Shown piece by piece: positions 28,784 through 37,012 of a stretch of DNA of 64,000 nucleotides. Each line of letters starts with the position of its first letter. The first letter of the stretch is position 1. Position numbers and translations under genes: made by a program. The notes beneath the pieces are model-generated. The model had not been told where the DNA came from and searched no databases. It saw nothing but the letters and a program-made list of their open reading frames with translations. The DNA is taken from positions 186,001-250,000 of the forward strand of contig NZ_JBHSCW010000001.1 in assembly GCF_042651425.1 (NCBI RefSeq), given 5' to 3'. This DNA is from Fodinicurvata halophila. GTDB lineage: Bacteria > Pseudomonadota > Alphaproteobacteria > Kiloniellales > DSM-21159.

Positions 28784-31576
28784 TCAGCCGGCCAGGAAGT
28801 CGCGGGTCTCCGCCAGCGCCTCGGCCAGGCCCACGCGCTTCGGCTCCACCCCTTCGGGGAAGGCGCCATAGAGGCGCGAGGGCATGCGCGAGTCCAACAG
28901 CACGAAGACGCCGCGGTCGTCGCCCCGGCGCACCAGCCGCCCGAAGGCCTGGCGCAGCCGTAGGCGGGTCAGCATCTCGTCGTACTGGCGCTTGCCGAAG
29001 TGTTCGCGCCGCGCCTTGTGGCGCAGGTCCGGGCGCGGCCAGGGCACGCGGTCGAAGGCGATCAGGCGCAGGGCCCGGCCCGGCACGTCCACACCGTCGC
29101 GCACGGCATCGGTGCCCAGCAGGCAGGAGTCCGGCTCGGCCCGGAACATCTCGATCAGAGTCGAGACATCCACGCCATCCAGGTGCTGGGCCAGCAGTTC
29201 CAACCCGGCCTCCTCCAGCGGCCGCACGATGCGCCCGTGCACGGCCTTGAGGCGCGAGATCGCAGTGAACAGCCCCAGCGCTCCGCCGCCCGAGGCCAGG
29301 AACAGCTCGCGCATGGCCGCGGCGATCTGGTCCGGATTGTCCCGCGCCAGGTCGGTGATGATGAAGACGCGGGTCTGGCTGGCATAGTCGAAGGGCGAAG
29401 GCACCCGCGCCCGCGTCGGCGCGGACAGCAGGTGCGCAGCCCCCGTGCGCGCCTCGGCCGCCTGCCAGTCGCCCTCGGTGGCGCCCGTGCGGTCAGTCAG
29501 CGTGGCCGAGGTCACCACGGCGCCGTGCGCCGGTTCCAGCACCGTCTGCGCCAGCGGGATGGTCGGGTCGATCCAGTGGCGGTGCAGGCCGACGTCGATA
29601 TCCCGGCCCTCGATACGATCCACCGCCAGCCAGTCCACGTATTGCTCCGGCGTCTCCTCGGACAGCGCCGCCAGCATGGAGCGCCAGGCCGAAACCTGGA
29701 CGATGGCGCGGCGCTCCAGCGAGCGCTGGGCGGCCTCGATGCGCCGCCGGGTGTCGCTGTCCAGCTGCGCCGCCTCGGCATCCAGGCGCCGTGCCAGCAG
29801 GCGCTTCAGCTCCTCCAGCGGCCCCAGAAGCTTCTCCAGCGCCCGGTCCAGTTCGGCGGCGCTGCTCAGCAGCTCGTCGTTGGCCGGATGCACCTCGGAT
29901 TCCAGGCTGTATCCCTCGGCGGCGCGCGGCGCCCGGGCATGAACCTGACGACGCACCTGCAGCAGGAAGGCCTCGCAGGGGCCTTGCGGCTGGCCATCGT
30001 TCAAGCGCGCATGCCAGCCCTCGCCCGGCAGAACGACGGCCGCGCGCACGATGGCATGTACCGCGTCGGACAGCTGTTCGTCCTGGGCCACCAGCTCCTC
30101 CAGGCGCCGTTTCAGGCCGCGCAGGCGGCTGGCCGAACCGCCGCGCCGGCTCTCGGCGCCCAGCAGCCAGCGCCGCAGCTCCAGCCCCTCCTGCCCGCTC
30201 AGGTGCGCCGAGAAGGCGGCGTCGGCCGCATCGAACAGGTGATGGCCTTCGTCGAAGACATAGCGCAGCGGCAGGTGCCCGTCCTCGGCCCCGCCCATGG
30301 CCGCCTGGATCAGCACCAGCGCGTGATTGGCTACCACCAGGTTTGCCCGGCGCGCCCGGCGGATCGATTTCTCGATGTAGCACTTGCGATAGAACTCGCA
30401 GGCCGAATGGATGCACTCGCCGCGCCGGTCAGCCAGGCCCAGGGTGCGCGCCCGGCCCAGCAGGTCGACCAGCCAGCCCGGGAAGTCGCCGCCCACCATG
30501 TCGCCGCTGCGCGTGCGCGCCGCCCAGCGCGCCACCAGGCCCAGCGCGATGGCCTGGTCCGAGGCCTGCGCCCCGCTGACCGAAGGGACACGTTCGGCGT
30601 AGTTCAGCAGGCAGAGATAGTTCTCCCGTCCCTTGCGCACCACGACGCGCTGGCGCTTCTCGGACGCCTGGGGGTAGAGGCGGTCCAGTTCGCCATCCAA
30701 TTGATGCTGAAGATTGCGCGTGAAGGTGGACAGCCAGACCGGCGCCTCGTTCTTCTCGGACCACAGGCTGGCCGGCGCGATATAACCCAGGGTCTTGCCC
30801 ACCCCGGTCCCGGCCTCGGCCAGCACCATGTTGGGGGCGCCCTCGTCGGCGCGCGGCTGGAAGGCCGTCGAGATCGCCGAGGCATAGTCCGCCTGCTGCG
30901 GACGTTCCTCGGACTCGTCCCCAAGCAGCTCGGCCAGGCGCGCCCGCGCTTCGGGGGCTTCCACCGCTGCGCTGGAGGGCTGGGGCTCAGGGGCATGGTC
31001 GCTCCATTCGCCCAGCTTCTCCCAGACGCGATAGCCCTGCCCCAGGCGCGGCGGGGTGCCGCTGCCGTCATGCAGCCCCAGGGCCTGCATCACCCAGGGG
31101 CCCCAAAGCCAGCCGGCCCGCGCCATGGTGTAGGCGATGCCCGCCGCCGCAGCATCCTCACGCGACAGCGCCTCCAGCTCGCGCAGCAGCAGGTCGGCAC
31201 AGCGGTGCAGGGTGACCGCCTGGTCCTCCAGGCTCTCGGGCTGCGGCAGGCCCAGCGCCTGCGCCATGCCGCGCGGCGTCGGCGCGCAGAAGCTTGCCGG
31301 CCGCGTGAAGGCATAGAGCTCCAGCACGTCATAGGCCCGGAATCCCGCCTCCAGGCCCAGCCGACGTCCCGCAGCCCGAGCGTGGCAGACCAGCGGCGCC
31401 TCGTCCTTGACCCGGCGTGCCGCCTCCTTCGGCGAAAGCCAGTCCACCTCGCCGTCGGAGGTCAGCCAGAGCACGCGCGTGACCCCCGCCAGCATCACCG
31501 GAGGCGGCTGGTCGGGCAATGTGACCTGCGTACCAGGTTCGGGGAAAAGGGCTGACTCGGGATCGCTGGCGCTCAT
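28784..31576 (-). CDS. ATP-dependent helicase of the Rad3/DinG type with Fe-S cluster
   Basis: Superfamily 2 DNA helicase of 930 residues, likely acting 5'-3' on damaged or structured DNA. Walker A AEAGTGVGKT is at 253-262 and the DEGH box at 442-445. Cysteines 322, 388, 393 and 399 between them match the four ligands of the XPD/DinG 4Fe-4S domain. C-terminal motifs include VVTSATLTDRTG, LGTDAVRDGVDVPG and RQAFGRLVRRGDDRG (motif VI). The first 230 residues form a separate, mostly alpha-helical domain that is not an exonuclease of the Gram-positive DinG kind; I cannot name it. The gene stands alone and its last base abuts the AEC gene. Confidence 0.92.
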   Translation of the reverse strand: MSASDPESALFPEPGTQVTLPDQPPPVMLAGVTRVLWLTSDGEVDWLSPKEAARRVKDEAPLVCHARAAGRRLGLEAGFRAYDVLELYAFTRPASFCAPTPRGMAQALGLPQPESLEDQAVTLHRCADLLLRELEALSREDAAAAGIAYTMARAGWLWGPWVMQALGLHDGSGTPPRLGQGYRVWEKLGEWSDHAPEPQPSSAAVEAPEARARLAELLGDESEERPQQADYASAISTAFQPRADEGAPNMVLAEAGTGVGKTLGYIAPASLWSEKNEAPVWLSTFTRNLQHQLDGELDRLYPQASEKRQRVVVRKGRENYLCLLNYAERVPSVSGAQASDQAIALGLVARWAARTRSGDMVGGDFPGWLVDLLGRARTLGLADRRGECIHSACEFYRKCYIEKSIRRARRANLVVANHALVLIQAAMGGAEDGHLPLRYVFDEGHHLFDAADAAFSAHLSGQEGLELRRWLLGAESRRGGSASRLRGLKRRLEELVAQDEQLSDAVHAIVRAAVVLPGEGWHARLNDGQPQGPCEAFLLQVRRQVHARAPRAAEGYSLESEVHPANDELLSSAAELDRALEKLLGPLEELKRLLARRLDAEAAQLDSDTRRRIEAAQRSLERRAIVQVSAWRSMLAALSEETPEQYVDWLAVDRIEGRDIDVGLHRHWIDPTIPLAQTVLEPAHGAVVTSATLTDRTGATEGDWQAAEARTGAAHLLSAPTRARVPSPFDYASQTRVFIITDLARDNPDQIAAAMRELFLASGGGALGLFTAISRLKAVHGRIVRPLEEAGLELLAQHLDGVDVSTLIEMFRAEPDSCLLGTDAVRDGVDVPGRALRLIAFDRVPWPRPDLRHKARREHFGKRQYDEMLTRLRLRQAFGRLVRRGDDRGVFVLLDSRMPSRLYGAFPEGVEPKRVGLAEALAETRDFLAG

Positions 31577-31834
31577 GGCGCGAGAGTATAACCACGCCCG
31601 GTCTTAAACCAGAGACGATACATGGGTGTCATTGCAGGAAGACAGCCGATTTCGCTGGTTTCGAGTTCATCGCTGCCTCGGATGGAAGACCCCAAACAAC
31701 CTGACAAATATGTGGAAAAAATAAGGAAAAAAACACGCTGAAATCACAAAGTCGTTTCAGGCTGCATATCTGACTCCCACAGAATTTGTCTCTCTAGAGA
31801 CACTCGAGAGAATGATTTCAACGTGGAGGTAGAG

Positions 31835-32185
31835 ATGAATACGGAAAGAATCCTGAATAGAGGAAAACCTTATATTTTAGGTGGCATTCTCGGCGTCATA
31901 GCCGCGGTGATCATAGGATTCAGTGCCGGATGGGTTGTGACTTCCGACACGATGGCTGAGGAAGTCTACAGTGCCCGCACCAATGCCTATGCCACCGTGT
32001 GTGCCACCAACAGCATGGAGAGCTGGAAGGAACAGGGCAACGAGATGGACGCGCTCGGTGGATATTCCAATGAAGAGCGCGATGCATTGATCAAGCAGAA
32101 CATGCCGGTTCTCCCCAACACCAATTCGAATCTCAGCGAAAGCATACAAGACAACTGTGAAGACAAGATCCGTTCACAGGTCTGA
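31835..32185 (+). CDS. Small membrane-anchored protein, copy 1 of a tandem pair
   Basis: Uncharacterised protein of 116 residues. Residues 12-36 (KPYILGGILGVIAAVIIGF...) form one transmembrane helix, so the rest probably faces the periplasm. Two cysteines, one in TVCATN and one in NCEDKIR, could form a disulfide. The layout (helix, GWV, helical segment with Cys, second Cys near the C-terminus) resembles a widespread but unnamed alphaproteobacterial family with a GWVTGGTA motif; that link is from memory. The next gene is a paralogue about 60-65 % identical by eye. A GGAGG ribosome site precedes the ATG, and its own terminator follows at 32255-32298. A TCTCTAGAGA palindrome (31791-31800) lies in the promoter region. 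Confidence 0.75.
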   Translation: MNTERILNRGKPYILGGILGVIAAVIIGFSAGWVVTSDTMAEEVYSARTNAYATVCATNSMESWKEQGNEMDALGGYSNEERDALIKQNMPVLPNTNSNLSESIQDNCEDKIRSQV

Positions 32186-32639
32186 GGCTCGCGCCGGAAC
32201 GAGCGAACAAACGGCAAAGACCTTCCGGCAACAATCTCCTATCCAACTGATCCCGCCATCCTGGCGCAGGCCTCGAGCCGCGTCAGGGTGGCCTTTTTGT
32301 TGCCTGCGTTCGCAGGTGCCCCCACCCGCCCGGAGGGGAACAGACTTGAGGTCGGGGACATCCGGTTCGCACACCCCAGATCGGCACAACAGTGCAAGGC
32401 AAACGCCCGGTCCTCCAAGGCGCCCGAATTGCCGCTCTTCGGGCAATGCAGGCCTGTCGCCGCTCGCCACGCACATCCCGCTGGGCCGAACCGCGGAACG
32501 GCGTTCTCTGGCGGCATGATCGTGATAGAAAAATCACCTGAATGACACAGAATTGGCGTATTTCCCCTTCCTCCTTGCCACCGTCCTTGCTTATGGCAAG
32601 ATATTGAAAAAACTCATATTTTGAGAAAGGAGATAGAAA
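32186..32639. other. Region between the two small paralogues
   Basis: 454 bases. The left part holds the terminator of copy 1 (32255-32298). From 32300 to 32530 several short frames are open on both strands, but none has a ribosome site or recognisable protein. The last 80 bases before copy 2 are AT-rich with a GCCA...TGGC inverted repeat (32578-32597) and look like a promoter. Confidence 0.5.
32255..32298 (+). terminator. Rho-independent terminator after small paralogue 1
   Basis: GCCATCCTGGCGC (32255-32267) pairs with GCGTCAGGGTGGC (32280-32292) over 13 positions, two of them G-U, followed by CTTTTTG. The right arm is nearly identical to that of the terminator after the second paralogue, so gene and terminator were duplicated together. 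Confidence 0.8.
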
Positions 32640-32993
32640 ATGAATACAGGGGACATCTGGGGACAGGCAAAGCCCTACATTATAGGCGGTGCAATCGGAG
32701 TGGTCGCAGCAATCATCATTGAATTCAGTGCGGGCTGGGTCGTTACCTCCGGCACCATGGCCGAGGAGGTTCAGAGCGCCCGCACCAATGTCTATGCCAC
32801 GGTCTGCGCCACCAACAGCATCGAAAGCTGGAAGGACGAGAACAGGGACATGGCGGAGCTGGAAGGCTTTTCCAATGACCAGCGCGACGCCTTGATCGAA
32901 CGCAACATGCCCGTCCTCGCCGACAATGCGGCAACCGGTCTCGCCGACGATATACAGGACGCCTGCGAGGACAAGATCCGCGCACAGGTATAA
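32640..32993 (+). CDS. Small membrane-anchored protein, copy 2 of a tandem pair
   Basis: Uncharacterised protein of 117 residues, paralogue of the gene at 31835. It has the same single helix (KPYIIGGAIGVVAAIII), the shared FSAGWVVTS and TMAEEV segments, SARTN, YATVCATNS, RDALI, NMPVL and the C-terminal CEDKIR. Both cysteines are kept, as are the two acidic turns between them. Differences cluster between residues 66-80 and 94-105. The ribosome site is AAAGGAGATAGAAA. A perfect 13-bp terminator follows. The separate promoter-like regions and separate terminators suggest that the two copies are regulated independently. Function unknown. Confidence 0.75.
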   Translation: MNTGDIWGQAKPYIIGGAIGVVAAIIIEFSAGWVVTSGTMAEEVQSARTNVYATVCATNSIESWKDENRDMAELEGFSNDQRDALIERNMPVLADNAATGLADDIQDACEDKIRAQV

Positions 32994-33060
32994 GCCTTGT
33001 GCCGGCGGAAACGGCGGCAGGCAACTTCAGACAGTCACAGGGACCCTATCCCCCTACCCT

Positions 33061-33103
33061 GCCACCCTGACGAACCTCGAAGTCTCGTCAGGGTGGCTTT
33101 TTT
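33061..33103 (+). terminator. Rho-independent terminator after small paralogue 2
   Basis: GCCACCCTGACGA (33061-33073) pairs perfectly with TCGTCAGGGTGGC (33085-33097), then six T. It closes the small-protein gene before lysK. Confidence 0.9.
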
Positions 33104-33263
33104 ATCTGCCGCTGCAGGGTGGCGGCATACTGCGCCCTGAGCCCCATCAGAGTCCCCTGCTGTGAACAGGGGAGCTTTGCAGCCCTGAACATTGACGGAT
33201 CGCGGGCCCGCGCCTAGTTTCCCGGCGCATTGAGGGATTTTTCTGGAACACGGCGGACAAGCG

Positions 33264-34841
33264 ATGGCGAGCGAACGCGAACTGGCTCTTGCGGGCAAGG
33301 CCTGGCCCTTCGAGGAGGCGCGCAGGATACTGGACCGGCTGGACGGCAAGGCGCCCGAGAAAGGCTACGTCCTCTTCGAGACCGGCTATGGCCCCTCGGG
33401 CCTGCCGCACATCGGCACCTTCGGCGAGGTGGCGCGCACCACCATGGTGCGCCGCGCCTTCCAGCGCATGAGCGACATCCCCACCAAGCTGTTCTGCTTC
33501 TCCGACGACATGGACGGCCTGCGCAAGGTACCCGACAACGTGCCCAACGCCGACATGCTGCGCGAACATCTGGGCAAGCCGCTGACCCGCATTCCCGATC
33601 CCTTCGGGGAACACGAGAGCTTCGGCCATCACAACAACGCGCGCCTGCGCCGTTTCCTCGATTACTTCGGCTTCGAGTACGAGTTCCAGTCCTCGACCGA
33701 CTGGTACACCTCCGGCGGGTTCGACACGGCGCTGCTGAACGTGCTGCGCCACTACGACGAGGTCATGGACGTCATGCTGCCCACCCTGGGCGAGGAGCGG
33801 CAGAGGACCTACAGCCCCTTCCTGCCCGTCTCGCCCAGCACCGGCCAGGTCCTGCAGGTGCCGATCCTGGAGCACAATACAGAGGCCGGCACCGTCGTCT
33901 TCGAGGACGAGGACGGCAGGAAGGTCGAGCAGCCGGTCACCGGCGGGCGCTGCAAGTTGCAGTGGAAGCCCGACTGGGGCATGCGCTGGTACGCGCTGGG
34001 CGTCGACTACGAGATGTCGGGCAAGGACCTGATCGAGTCCGTGAAGCTGGCCAGCCGCATCTGCAAGATCCTGGGTCATCGCCCGCCCGAGGGCTTCAGC
34101 TACGAGCTGTTCCTGGACGAGAACGCCCAGAAGATCTCCAAGTCCAAGGGCAACGGGCTGACCATCGACGAGTGGCTGACCTATGCCCCGCAGGAGAGCC
34201 TGGCGCTCTACATGTTCCAGAAGCCGCGCACGGCCAAGCGCCTGTATTTCGATGTCATCCCCAAGACGGTGGACGAGTACCTCTCGCACCTGGGCAAGTT
34301 CGAGACCGAGGAGCCCGAGCGCCAGCTGGAGAACCCGGTCTGGCACATCCACAACGGCCAGCCGCCGCGCGAAGCCACCCATGTGAGTTTCAGCCTGCTG
34401 CTGAACCTTGTGGGCACCTGCAACAGCGACGATCCGGCGGTGATCTGGGGCTTCATCTCGCGCTACGCGCCTTCGGCGACGCCGGAGAACGATCCCCTGC
34501 TCGACCGGCTGGTGCATTACGCCATCGCCTATTACCGGGATTTCGTGAAGCCCACCAAGCAGTACCGAACCCCGGAGGCGGGCGAGCGCGCTGCGCTGGA
34601 GGACCTGCTGCAACGCCTGGAGCAGCTGCCCGACGACGCCGAGAGCGAGACCATCCAGAACGAGGTCTACGCCGTGGGCAAGGACCATGCCTTCGAGCCG
34701 CTGCGGGCCTGGTTCAAGACCTGCTACGAGATCCTTCTGGGCCAGCAGCAGGGGCCACGGCTCGGTTCTTTCTTCGCGCTCTATGGGCTGGAGAACAGCC
34801 GCCAGCTGATCCGCGAGGCCCTCGCCCAGGAAACCGTCTAG
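33264..34841 (+). CDS. lysK: Class I lysyl-tRNA synthetase
   Basis: Cytoplasmic enzyme charging tRNA-Lys, of the archaeal-type class I family that replaces class II LysRS in many Alphaproteobacteria. The 525 residues carry the HIGH-like PHIGT at 48-52 and the KISKSKGN loop around 290, both class I signatures. The DDMDGLRKVPDNVPN and FGFEYEFQSST segments are characteristic of LysRS-I. The C-terminal alpha-helical cage (LEDLLQRLEQLPDDAESETIQNEV split over two helices) contacts the anticodon. The nearest upstream signals are a strong terminator 160 bases away and a weak ribosome site. No class II lysS is visible here. Confidence 0.95.
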   Translation: MASERELALAGKAWPFEEARRILDRLDGKAPEKGYVLFETGYGPSGLPHIGTFGEVARTTMVRRAFQRMSDIPTKLFCFSDDMDGLRKVPDNVPNADMLREHLGKPLTRIPDPFGEHESFGHHNNARLRRFLDYFGFEYEFQSSTDWYTSGGFDTALLNVLRHYDEVMDVMLPTLGEERQRTYSPFLPVSPSTGQVLQVPILEHNTEAGTVVFEDEDGRKVEQPVTGGRCKLQWKPDWGMRWYALGVDYEMSGKDLIESVKLASRICKILGHRPPEGFSYELFLDENAQKISKSKGNGLTIDEWLTYAPQESLALYMFQKPRTAKRLYFDVIPKTVDEYLSHLGKFETEEPERQLENPVWHIHNGQPPREATHVSFSLLLNLVGTCNSDDPAVIWGFISRYAPSATPENDPLLDRLVHYAIAYYRDFVKPTKQYRTPEAGERAALEDLLQRLEQLPDDAESETIQNEVYAVGKDHAFEPLRAWFKTCYEILLGQQQGPRLGSFFALYGLENSRQLIREALAQETV

Positions 34842-34892
34842 GCGCCCCACGCTCGCTTCACATCCTCAGCAAAGGCCCGGGAGGACAGGACC

Positions 34893-35534
34893 ATGCAGGA
34901 AACCCTCTACTGGCTGGACCTTCTGGGCGTGGCAGTCTTCGCCGCCTCCGGCGCACTGACCGCCTCGCGCAAGCAGATGGACATCTTCGGCTTCGCGCTG
35001 ATCGCCACGGTCACCGGAATCGGCGGCGGCACGGTGCGCGATCTGCTGCTGGGCATCCAGCCGGTCTTCTGGATCAACGACCCGGCCTATCCCCTGACCT
35101 GCGTGGCCATTGCCGTCATGGTGTATTTTACCGCCCACCTGGTGGAATCGCGCTTCCGCACCCTGCTCTGGGCCGACGCGCTGGGCATTTCCATGTTCTG
35201 CATCACCGGCGCCGCCATTGCGCTCGCGGCCGGGGCGCCGCCGGTCTCGGCCGTCATCCTGGGCACCGTCACCGCCACCTTCGGCGGCCTGACCCGCGAC
35301 GTGCTCTGCAACGAAATCCCGCTGATCCTGCGGCGCGAGATCTATGCCACCGCCGCCGCCGCGGGCGCCACGGTCTTCGTGGTCCTCGACCTGCTGGGCA
35401 CCCCCGCCTGGCTGGACATCGCGCTGGCCTTCACCACCGCACTCGCCCTGCGCGGCGCGGCACTCACCTTCGGCCTCTACTTCCCCGTCTACAAGACCCG
35501 CCCGGGCCGCGACTACAGCGACGACGGCTCGTGA
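34893..35534 (+). CDS. TRIC-type cation channel / UPF0126 family protein
   Basis: Inner-membrane protein of 213 residues with seven predicted helices in two homologous halves, each beginning with a Gly-rich helix. The first half has LDLLGVAVFAASGAL and GIGGGTVRDLLLG; the second has DALGISMFCITGA and TFGGLTRDVLCNEIP. The paired GGGTxRD / GGLTRD motifs are the signature of prokaryotic TRIC channels (YicG-like), which conduct potassium or sodium as trimers. The ATG has a GGAGGACAGG ribosome site. It may be co-transcribed with lysK, 51 bases upstream. Function by family. Confidence 0.9.
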   Translation: MQETLYWLDLLGVAVFAASGALTASRKQMDIFGFALIATVTGIGGGTVRDLLLGIQPVFWINDPAYPLTCVAIAVMVYFTAHLVESRFRTLLWADALGISMFCITGAAIALAAGAPPVSAVILGTVTATFGGLTRDVLCNEIPLILRREIYATAAAAGATVFVVLDLLGTPAWLDIALAFTTALALRGAALTFGLYFPVYKTRPGRDYSDDGS

Positions 35535-35722
35535 GGATCAGGCAACTGCGCCTTCCTTGTCGAGCTTCCCCTGTGCAGAGATAGTTCCGATTCTACCGAG
35601 CTCTCTGAGCATGCAGTCTTGCATGATTCCCATACGCTGCGAGATCCTGTCCTTTTGCAATCGCATTAGCGACAACGGTTCCGGCACGTACATGCGGAAC
35701 GCCATACACGGAGGGCGCGCAA

Positions 35723-36118
35723 ATGACGAGCGAGATTACGGGTGGATGCCTGTGCGGCGGTGTCCGGTACCGCGCAAGCGGCACCCCATTGAACTCGAGG
35801 ATCTGTCATTGTCGGCAGTGCCAGAAAGCGGTCGGTGCGGCCTTCAACGCGCGGATCCTGTTCCCGGCCGATCAGGTCCATCTTGAAGGGCGGCACAAGA
35901 CCCGACACTCCTCGTCCGATCTGTTGCGCGGCTTCTGTCCCGACTGCGGAACGTCCGTCTTCACGCATAGACTGTCATCCGACTGGATCAGCGTAACCGC
36001 GGGATCGCTGGACAGACCCTAGGAGTTCAAGCCCGAAGCGCATACCTGGATCAGCGAGAAGCAACCGTGGCTGACGCTTGACGACAGCCTTCCGCAATTC
36101 CAGCGCATGCCGAGCTGA
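35723..36118 (+). pseudogene. GFA (glutathione-dependent formaldehyde-activating/CENP-V) family gene with in-frame amber stop
   Basis: Zinc-binding GFA-type protein. The open part (35723-36022, 99 residues) holds the cysteine motifs GGCLCGGVRY, CHCRQCQK and GFCPDCGTS and ends VTAGSLDRP at a TAG (36020-36022). The same frame then continues with EFKPEAHTWISEKQPWL and DDSLPQFQRMPS, exactly the C-terminal wording of the family, to a TGA at 36116-36118. A single base change (for example to GAG or CAG) would restore a normal protein of 131 residues. All zinc ligands precede the stop, so a shortened protein might retain some fold. It is either a recent nonsense mutation, a sequencing error, or, much less likely, read-through. 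Confidence 0.8.
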
Positions 36119-36564
36119 TCCTTCTCAAGGAGGTCATTGTTCAAAGGCTTTGCCCGATCGTTCAGTGCCGGGAGTCACGCACTGAGAGAGCTTCATTTCA
36201 GGTACTGAAATTGCATCGAACTGCCCGCTCCAGGGAGCATTCTTCTGCCGGTGGGAAACGATCCGGCTACAGACTTCTGCACTGACGATAAGGCAAGAAC
36301 GAGAGGACGTTCATTCTCTCAGGAAGGCGATTCCTGTGGCTGTTCGGCCACAGAATCAGAAATTCCATGCACGGGCAGAGTGTAGCCTGATGTTTCGCTT
36401 TGCGGACCCCGTATCCCGGCACTTTATTCTGCTCTCAAGATACGATGTCTTAACGATTTTCCCTTAGTTTTCGCTCTGCCGTCACGCTTGGCGGCAAAAC
36501 ACCGTTTCAATGCGGCGCAGCATCCGTGCGAGGCCGATTTTTGGGCATGGATGGAGAACGAGCC
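36119..36564. other. Non-coding region with a hairpin
   Basis: 446 bases with no recognisable gene. A stem with one bulged base at 36329-36357 (GATTCCTGTGGC / GCCACAGAATC, six-base loop) has no following T-run. The 36400-36480 part is AT-richer and could be the promoter of the small membrane peptide gene. I see nothing else that I can name. Confidence 0.4.
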
Positions 36565-36756
36565 ATGGACAACACATCACAGGTCCAGCCCCAGGACCCG
36601 CCAGCAATCGACAATGCCCTCAACACGGAGTCCGGACCGGAAGCGGCTACCAATGTTGCCCGGGTCAACAGTCCGGGCGAGCTGGCGGCGCTTGGTGTCG
36701 TCTTCATGGCTGTATCCTTTATCGCTCTCGGAGCTTTCGCCTCCCTGATATTCTGA
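36565..36756 (+). CDS. Small single-helix membrane peptide
   Basis: Candidate small protein of 63 residues. The first 40 residues are polar and acidic (MDNTSQVQPQDPPAIDNAL...), and residues 42-63 form one hydrophobic helix (ELAALGVVFMAVSFIALGAF) that runs to the C-terminus, a tail-anchored layout. The ATG follows GGAGAACGAGCC, an acceptable ribosome site. It stands alone between a decayed GFA gene and a convergent hydrolase gene. I do not recognise a family; support is the ribosome site, the helix and the lack of any other gene here. Confidence 0.45.
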   Translation: MDNTSQVQPQDPPAIDNALNTESGPEAATNVARVNSPGELAALGVVFMAVSFIALGAFASLIF

Positions 36757-37012
36757 CATCGACACGGCCCCGAGGGATGCTGCTTCACGGCGCGAGTAGG
36801 TGACATTGGATACGCTTCTGGGGGTGATGACCGCGCTCAGACCAGGAGCAGACATGACCGCCTGAAACGGGGTCATGCCTCAAGTCCATTCAAGCCTTCA
36901 GGCAACGCTATATCGTGGCACCGGATATAATGGGGACACGCCTTTTTGATTGCCTGTGCATGGATCTACAAGTCTACAAGTACAGCCTCATGGCCCTCGG
37001 TCGGAACGACTC

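Noticed and set aside
29000..31555. Very long open frame on the plus strand opposite the helicase gene
   Set aside because: It is the GC-rich antisense of the helicase; the translation is Gln/Arg/Gly/His-rich without any motif. Similar antisense frames oppose metabolic genes at 4146-5879, 8625-10154 and 39168-41450.
32288..32545. Open frame of 85 codons between the two small paralogues
   Set aside because: No ribosome site, composition like translated non-coding GC-rich DNA, and it begins inside the terminator stem of the first gene.
35538..35705. 55-codon minus-strand frame between the TRIC and GFA genes, with a protein-like composition
   Set aside because: It has no ribosome site and no recognisable relative, and it overlaps the probable leader of the GFA gene. 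It could be tested by ribosome profiling.
36853..36877. CATGACC / GGTCATG inverted repeat downstream of the small membrane peptide
   Set aside because: Arms of only 7 bases with an 11-base spacer and no promoter context; not strong enough to call an operator or terminator.
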